64,000 nucleotides of DNA from CAYXDO01 sp964463485 (GTDB lineage Bacteria; Myxococcota; Kuafuiibacteriia; Kuafuiibacteriales; Kuafuiibacteriaceae): the NCBI GenBank assembly GCA_964463485.1, contig CAYXDO010000040.1:1-64000 (forward strand). Direction: 5' to 3'. The number at the start of each line of letters is the position of its first letter. Within the stretch, counting starts at the first letter, position 1. The translations under genes and the position numbers were made by a program. The notes below the pieces were generated by a model. It saw only the letters and a program-made list of their open reading frames with translations, was not told the origin of the DNA and did not search any database. This document shows, piece by piece, positions 59,473 to 64,000 of the stretch.

Positions 59473-60966
59473 CTACAGCGCGCTGACCGCGAGCTTCGCG
59501 AGCTCGATGGCTCGGTTCGGGAAGATGCCCAACAGCAGCACGCCGAACGCCGCCAAGCCGACGCCGATCATGACCGCTCTGGACTGATTCGCCGAGGGGA
59601 GCGGCCCAGGGTCTGGCACTTCCCGCATGTAGAACGATACGACGACTCGCAGGTAGTAATAGACGCTCACGATCGATCCGACGACACCGACGATCACCAG
59701 GCCGGTCTCACCTGCGGCGAGCGCGCTCTTGAACAAGTAAAGCTTCCCCACGAAGCCGCCGGTCGGAGGCATGCCCGCAAGCGCAACCATGAAGAGCGCC
59801 ATGGCGATCCCCATCGCAGGATGTTGGTAGCCCATGCCAGAGAACGCCCCGAAGCGCTCCGATTCGGGGCCGCCCTCTTTGCGCTCGAGGAACGCGAGCA
59901 CTCCGAACGCGCCCAACGTCATGAACGCATAGGCTCCCAAATAGAAGATCAACGCAGACGCAGCCTCGGCGTGGCCCAGACCGATCGCGACGATCCCGAT
60001 CATCGCATAGCCCGCGTGGCTGATCGACGAGTACGCCAGCATGCGCTTCACGTTGCGCTGCACCGCCGCCATCACGTTGCCTCCCAAGATCGTGAGCACC
60101 GTGAGGACGCGCAGGAGCTCCATCCATTGGGCGTCGGCGGCCTTCCCGTCTGGGCTGAGGCCGACGCCGACGACTCGCGCGAGGCTCACCAGCGCCGCCG
60201 CTTTGACACCGACGGCCATGAAACCGGTGATGGGGGTCGGCGCCCCTTCATAGACATCCGGCGCCCAAACGTGGAACGGCACCGCCGCGACCTTGAAGCC
60301 GAAGCCGATCAAGAGGAGCACGATGCCGAACAGAAGCATCGGCTGCTCCGCGAGCGGCTCCTTGGTGAAGGTAGCGATGCGATCGTAGCTGACGCTCTGC
60401 GTGGAGCCGTAGACGAACGCGATCCCGAAGAGCAGGAAGCCCGTCGCGAACGCGCCGATCAAGAAATACTTGAGCGATGCCTCGGGCGATCGCACGTCGT
60501 TCTTGCGCAAGCCCGTGAGCACATAGACGCAGATCGACATGACCTCGAGCCCGAGGAACAAGGTGATCAAGTCGGCAGCCATCACCATGACCATCATCCC
60601 CACCGCGGAGAACAGGATCAGCGCGTAGTACTCGCCGGACGCGCATCGCGCGCGCTCTACGTAGCCAGGTGACAAGAGGCAGGAGATGAGCGCTGCCGCC
60701 ATCACGACCGCGGACGAGTACTGGGCGAGCGCGTCGAGCTTCAGCGCGGCGGTGCCGGTGCGGTCTACGAAGAGCGATCGCGCGGGCTCGTCGATGGCGC
60801 CGACGGTGAGGTACAGCGCGGCGGCGCAACTGGCGACCGACAGGTAGGCGGCCCAGCCGCGGTCCTTTCCGCGGCTGAAGACCTCGAGGAGCAACAGGCC
60901 GAGCGCCGTCCCGAGCAGCACCCACATGGGGCCGAGCGCGACGAGGTCATTGAGCTCGAGCTTCAT
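59473..60966 (-). CDS. nuoN: NADH-quinone oxidoreductase subunit N
   Basis: A 497-aa antiporter-like subunit of respiratory complex I with about 14 transmembrane helices. Support: LMVMVMAADLITLFLGLEVMSICVYVLTGLRK, the conserved SPEASLKYFLIGAFATGFLLFG (family Glu and Lys positions), FHVWAPDVYEGAPTPITGFMAVGVK and KRMLAYSSISHAGYAMIG, all diagnostic of NuoN. It translocates protons when quinone is reduced. The start overlaps the stop of nuoM (ATGA, 60963-60966). Only nuoM and nuoN are present here; the other complex I genes must be elsewhere. Confidence 0.95.
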   Translation of the reverse strand: MKLELNDLVALGPMWVLLGTALGLLLLEVFSRGKDRGWAAYLSVASCAAALYLTVGAIDEPARSLFVDRTGTAALKLDALAQYSSAVVMAAALISCLLSPGYVERARCASGEYYALILFSAVGMMVMVMAADLITLFLGLEVMSICVYVLTGLRKNDVRSPEASLKYFLIGAFATGFLLFGIAFVYGSTQSVSYDRIATFTKEPLAEQPMLLFGIVLLLIGFGFKVAAVPFHVWAPDVYEGAPTPITGFMAVGVKAAALVSLARVVGVGLSPDGKAADAQWMELLRVLTVLTILGGNVMAAVQRNVKRMLAYSSISHAGYAMIGIVAIGLGHAEAASALIFYLGAYAFMTLGAFGVLAFLERKEGGPESERFGAFSGMGYQHPAMGIAMALFMVALAGMPPTGGFVGKLYLFKSALAAGETGLVIVGVVGSIVSVYYYLRVVVSFYMREVPDPGPLPSANQSRAVMIGVGLAAFGVLLLGIFPNRAIELAKLAVSAL

Positions 60967-62708
60967 GGCCCGCCTCCTGGCACTTCGGACGGAGCGACGC
61001 GTTCGATGCGAATCGGGCCGTCGCCGGTCACGGGTCCGCCCGTCACGGGTCCGCCGCGCATGAGCTTCTGCCGCAGATCGTTCGGCGCGACCTTGAGCTG
61101 GGGGCGAATCTCACCGCCGATCACGGGCACGGCCGACGCGATGCGTTTGGCGCCAAAGTCGGGCTTGTACTCGCGCCCGGTGCCCCGCTTGTGTACGGAC
61201 TCCACGAAGGCCTTGGCCGAGGGTTGGATCGTGTCGATCAATCGACCCGGCGCGACGCCGAGGACCAACATCAGAACGACGAGCGGGAGCATCACGACGA
61301 CCTCGCGCAGCCCCATGTCCTCGAGCTTCTCGTTGGCCGGATTTTGAAGGGGCCCAAAGAGCACCTTCTGGACCATCCACAACAGGTAGACGGCCGCCAA
61401 GATCACACCGGTCGCCGCGAAAAACGTCTGCATGTGCGCCAGCTGGATCGTGCCGAGGCCCGGGATCGCGACCTGCGCATTCAGCGGGAAGCCGCTGGTG
61501 AAGGTCCCGAGCAGAATGAGGAACTCACCCGGAAATCCTGAAAGCGCCGGGAGGCCAGCGCTCGCGAGCGCGGTGAACACGAAGAAGAAAGTGAAGGTCG
61601 GGACCTTCCGTGCGATGCCGCCGTAGTCCGCGAGCAGACGCGTGTGCCTGCGCTCGTACAACACGCCCACGAGGAGAAAGAGACCGCCCGTCGAAAGGCC
61701 ATGGGCGACCATCTGGTAGACCGAGCCGCTCACGCCCTCGACGGTCATCGCGGTCACGCCGAGCACGCAGAAGCCCAGGTGGCTCACGGACGAATACGCC
61801 ACGAGCTTCTTCATGTCGGGCTGAACCCACGCAGCGACGGCGCCGTACATGATCCCGGCGACGGCGAGCCACGCGATCAGCGGAGAGGCGTCGAGCGCGG
61901 CCTGCGGGAACAGCGGATAGGCGAAGCGGATGAAGCCGTACACGCCGAGCTTCAGCAACACGCCGGCGAGGATGACGGATCCCGGCGTGGGCGCTTCGGT
62001 ATGCGCGTCGGGCAGCCACGTGTGGACTGGAAACATCGGGACCTTGATCGCAAAAGCGAGCGCAAAGGCCGCGAAGAGCCACTTCTGCGTGGAGGCCGCG
62101 AAGGATTGTTTCAAAGCCGCGTCGAGGCTGAAGTCCCAGCTACCGTTCGCCTGCTGCGCCACGTAGAGGATCGCGACGAGCATCAGGATCGATCCGGCGA
62201 AGGTGAAGAGGAAGAACTTCACCGCGGCGAAGATGCGTCGCTTTCCTCCCCAAATTCCAATGAGGAGGTACATCGGGATCAGCATCGCTTCCCAAAAGAC
62301 GTAGAACAGGAACAGGTCGAGGGCGGCGAACGCGCCGAGCATGCCGCTCTCGAGCGCGCACATCGCGATCACGAACTCACGAACGCGCGTCGTGATCGAC
62401 GACCAGGCACCGAGCAGAGTCACCGGCATCAAGAAGGTCGTGAGCAAGACGAGCGGGAGCGACACGCCGTCGAGGCCGGTTTGATATCGAATGCCGAAGC
62501 TCGGGATCCACTCGGCGCTCACGCCGAGCTGCATGGCTGAGCTTCGGAGATCGAAACGCATGAGCAATCCGAGCGACAAGCAGAAGGTCGCCAGGGTGAT
62601 CGCGATGGCCGCGGCCTTGAGGTTGGTTTCTTCCTCTTTCGGCAAAAACGCGAGCAGCAGCGCGCCGATCGCCGGCAGGAAGATGACGGCTGAAAGCAGA
62701 TCCGGCAT
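60963..62708 (-). CDS. nuoM: NADH-quinone oxidoreductase subunit M with C-terminal extension
   Basis: A 581-aa complex I antiporter-like subunit. GLDGVSLPLVLLTTFLMPVTLLGAW, ESGMLGAFAALDLFLFYVFWEAMLIPMYLLIGIWGG (family Glu), VHTWLPDAHTEAPTPGSVILAGVLLKLG, and KKLVAYSSVSHLGFCVLG identify NuoM. After the last membrane helix (about residue 490) there is an ~85-residue soluble tail with RGGPVTGGPVTG, longer than in E. coli NuoM (509 aa, from memory). It is the first gene of a two-gene unit, 212 bp from a divergent methyltransferase gene, with no nuoL upstream. Confidence 0.95.
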   Translation of the reverse strand: MPDLLSAVIFLPAIGALLLAFLPKEEETNLKAAAIAITLATFCLSLGLLMRFDLRSSAMQLGVSAEWIPSFGIRYQTGLDGVSLPLVLLTTFLMPVTLLGAWSSITTRVREFVIAMCALESGMLGAFAALDLFLFYVFWEAMLIPMYLLIGIWGGKRRIFAAVKFFLFTFAGSILMLVAILYVAQQANGSWDFSLDAALKQSFAASTQKWLFAAFALAFAIKVPMFPVHTWLPDAHTEAPTPGSVILAGVLLKLGVYGFIRFAYPLFPQAALDASPLIAWLAVAGIMYGAVAAWVQPDMKKLVAYSSVSHLGFCVLGVTAMTVEGVSGSVYQMVAHGLSTGGLFLLVGVLYERRHTRLLADYGGIARKVPTFTFFFVFTALASAGLPALSGFPGEFLILLGTFTSGFPLNAQVAIPGLGTIQLAHMQTFFAATGVILAAVYLLWMVQKVLFGPLQNPANEKLEDMGLREVVVMLPLVVLMLVLGVAPGRLIDTIQPSAKAFVESVHKRGTGREYKPDFGAKRIASAVPVIGGEIRPQLKVAPNDLRQKLMRGGPVTGGPVTGDGPIRIERVAPSEVPGGGP

Positions 62709-62920
62709 CGGCTCGCGCGGTGGGTACTACGGAGCGTCTGGGTCGTCAACGAAGCGTGTCTGTTTGTTGGCGAAGGACTTTGGCCGAGGCCTCGCAGACG
62801 TCGAGCCCGCTTGTTCTGTTGCGGGACGCCCTCCGCGGTGCGTAGGTACGCGGCGTGCGACGGACCGACCCGCGACGGACAGACCAGCGACGGCCGCCGG
62901 AAGGACCCGCCCGGCCGCGG
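62709..62920. promoter_or_regulatory. Divergent intergenic region nuoM / RlmM-like gene
   Basis: 212 bases with both promoters. Between 62855 and 62895 a run of CGACGGAC/GACCAGCGACGG-like imperfect repeats is present. No clear -10/-35 or terminator found. Confidence 0.4.
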
Positions 62921-64000
62921 ATGGCCGTGCCGAAGATGGGATATCTGGTGCGGTCCGGCCGCGAAGGCCTGCTCCTCGGGGAGCTTGCGCCCGAGCGACA
63001 CGCGCGCCAGGCCGGCTCGGGTTTCGTCGTCGCCGACGGACGCCCGAAAGACGCCGAGGCGCGCCACCTCGAGCCGGTGTTCGCGCGGCAGATCGTGCTG
63101 CTCGAGGGCCCTCCGATCGAAGCAGACACGGAGGCCATCGCGGAGCGCCTGGCGAGCCTCGTTCCGGCTCAACCATGGACCATCGTCGTCATGGTGCCCG
63201 ACGGCGGCGTTCCGCGGGACCCGCGCCGCCGGATCGCGGATCGCATCGACGAGGAGGTCGGCGCCGCTCTTCAGGCGCGAATCGGGAGCGAGGCCGCCGC
63301 GGCCTTCACCGACGAGCTCGAGGACGCCGCGTGGGTCCTCCAAGTGGTCGTCGTGACCCGCTCCGAGATCGCCGTCGGCCTCGCGCGGAGGTCGGAGCTC
63401 TTTCACCCGATCGCCGCGTCGAGGCGCAAGAATCGACGAGCCGCTCGACTCGAGGATGCGTTCGCGCTCGCCGGCGTCACGCCGGACCCAGGCGAAGAGG
63501 TCGTCGAGCTCGGAGGCCGCGGGAGCTGGGCGATCCACGCCACGACCTACGGCGCCAAGGTCCTCGCGGTGGGCGCGCGGGGCGCCCCGGAGGTCCCGGT
63601 CGAGCCGTCGAACCCCTTCGAGTTCGCCGCGACGCAGACCTGGGATTGGGTGCTGATCGACATGCCACGGCGCGCCCTCGAGGTCGCCAGGCTCCTCGGA
63701 AAGTGGGGGCGCCGAGCCTGGGCTCGGCAGGTCATCGCGAGCCTGCGCTTGCCCGATCGAGACCCGCTCGCCACGATTCGAGAAGCGCGCGAGATCCTCG
63801 AGGAGGCGGGTTGGAGAGGGATCCACATCCGACAGCTCCCGGCCGACGCCGACGAGGTCACGCTCACCGCGTGGCTCGACCCCAAGCTCGCGGCCCGGGG
63901 CCCGAGGGAACCTTTTGGAGCTCGAATGAAAGCCAAGCGTGAGCTTCGGGAGTCGCTCGAGGCCCGTCGCCATTGGCTCGACGCGAAGCGGGAGCGCAAG
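62921..64000 (+). CDS. RlmM-like rRNA methyltransferase homologue, 3' end missing
   Basis: An open frame of 360 codons from ATG 62921 (alternatives GTG 62927, ATG 62936) to the window edge without a stop, so it is truncated by the window. The C-terminal half follows E. coli RlmM (FtsJ-type 2'-O-methyltransferase of 23S rRNA C2498): a block around AARLEDAFALAGV, then ELGGRGSWAIHATTYGAKVLAVGARG, WDWVLIDMP, ARQVIASLRLPDR and DADEVTLTAW. Of the K-D-K-E tetrad only D247 and E312 are kept; the lysines correspond to R176 and R276, and the SAM loop DLGACPGGWT is replaced by ELGGRGSWAI. It may be a non-catalytic or divergent relative. N-terminal THUMP-like region is plausible but unclear. Confidence 0.75.
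   Translation, partial: MAVPKMGYLVRSGREGLLLGELAPERHARQAGSGFVVADGRPKDAEARHLEPVFARQIVLLEGPPIEADTEAIAERLASLVPAQPWTIVVMVPDGGVPRDPRRRIADRIDEEVGAALQARIGSEAAAAFTDELEDAAWVLQVVVVTRSEIAVGLARRSELFHPIAASRRKNRRAARLEDAFALAGVTPDPGEEVVELGGRGSWAIHATTYGAKVLAVGARGAPEVPVEPSNPFEFAATQTWDWVLIDMPRRALEVARLLGKWGRRAWARQVIASLRLPDRDPLATIREAREILEEAGWRGIHIRQLPADADEVTLTAWLDPKLAARGPREPFGARMKAKRELRESLEARRHWLDAKRERK

Noticed and set aside
62491..63973. Long frames on both strands at the right edge
   Set aside because: They lie over the RlmM-like frame at 62921-64000, which has recognisable motifs and runs off the window; the others are Arg/Pro/Ala-rich shadows.

Overview
The window reads as a chromosome segment of a high-GC, predatory- or soil-type delta-proteobacterial lineage, most likely Myxococcota. 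This rests on gene content, not a marker gene: two membrane-anchored Ser/Thr kinases, a PilZ protein, a cyclase-FHA protein, a MerR-B12 photoreceptor-type regulator, an ECF sigma/ChrR-type pair, a Cys-rich MopE-type lipoprotein, several beta-propeller-like lipoproteins and J-domain/TPR proteins. Most coding starts are ATG or GTG and ATGA/GTGA overlaps are common. I saw no tRNA, rRNA, CRISPR array, prophage or intact transposase.

Layout. 0-4.4 kb: a Ser/Thr kinase and a coupled FlgP/FlgT-like envelope pair on the minus strand. 4.6-10.9 kb: a J-domain/TPR protein coupled to a YhbY RNA-binding protein, a TonB-dependent receptor with a TPR head, and a lipoprotein. 11.0-12.3 kb: repeat-rich ground with a glycosyltransferase remnant, a UPF0270 gene, palindromes and a MITE. 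12.3-15.9 kb: a Family 2A encapsulin operon, namely shell protein, cysteine desulfurase with a long disordered N-terminal cargo domain, and a rhodanese-XRE-cupin fusion. 16.1-19.6 kb: a YfhO-like membrane protein and an FkbM methyltransferase. 19.9-25.4 kb: a complete molybdenum oxidoreductase operon (4Fe-4S subunit, NrfD-type membrane subunit, Tat-exported catalytic subunit, TorD-like chaperone). 25.4-28.2 kb: a Cys-rich MopE-type lipoprotein. 28.7-31.4 kb: a four-gene operon with an unusual ferredoxin and an AroE-N-like protein.

31.6-36 kb: a possible L,D-transpeptidase-like protein and two coupled lipoproteins. 36.4-40.2 kb: three exported multiheme cytochromes carrying about 12, 15 and 4 CXXCH motifs. 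40.4-46.9 kb: hypotheticals, a Dam-type methylase with an extra C-terminal domain, a coiled-coil protein and a large secreted protein. 47.6-51.5 kb: a succinate-semialdehyde dehydrogenase-type enzyme, a barrel-like protein and a membrane-anchored AAA ATPase. 51.9-57.1 kb: cyclase-FHA, ECF/ChrR, CPBP protease, CarH-like regulator, exonuclease III and a DUF3025 protein. 57.4-62.7 kb: PilZ, a second kinase and an isolated nuoM-nuoN pair. The window ends inside an RlmM-like methyltransferase gene.

Functionally the most interesting parts are the encapsulin operon (probable sulfur mobilisation and storage in a protein shell), the neighbouring Mo-oxidoreductase, which belongs to a superfamily that includes sulfur-compound enzymes, and a probable light/singlet-oxygen response block at 52.8-56.3 kb. 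Several families of hairpin-forming dispersed repeats sit mostly between convergent genes, and in places they supply the stop codons and C-terminal codons of the adjoining genes.
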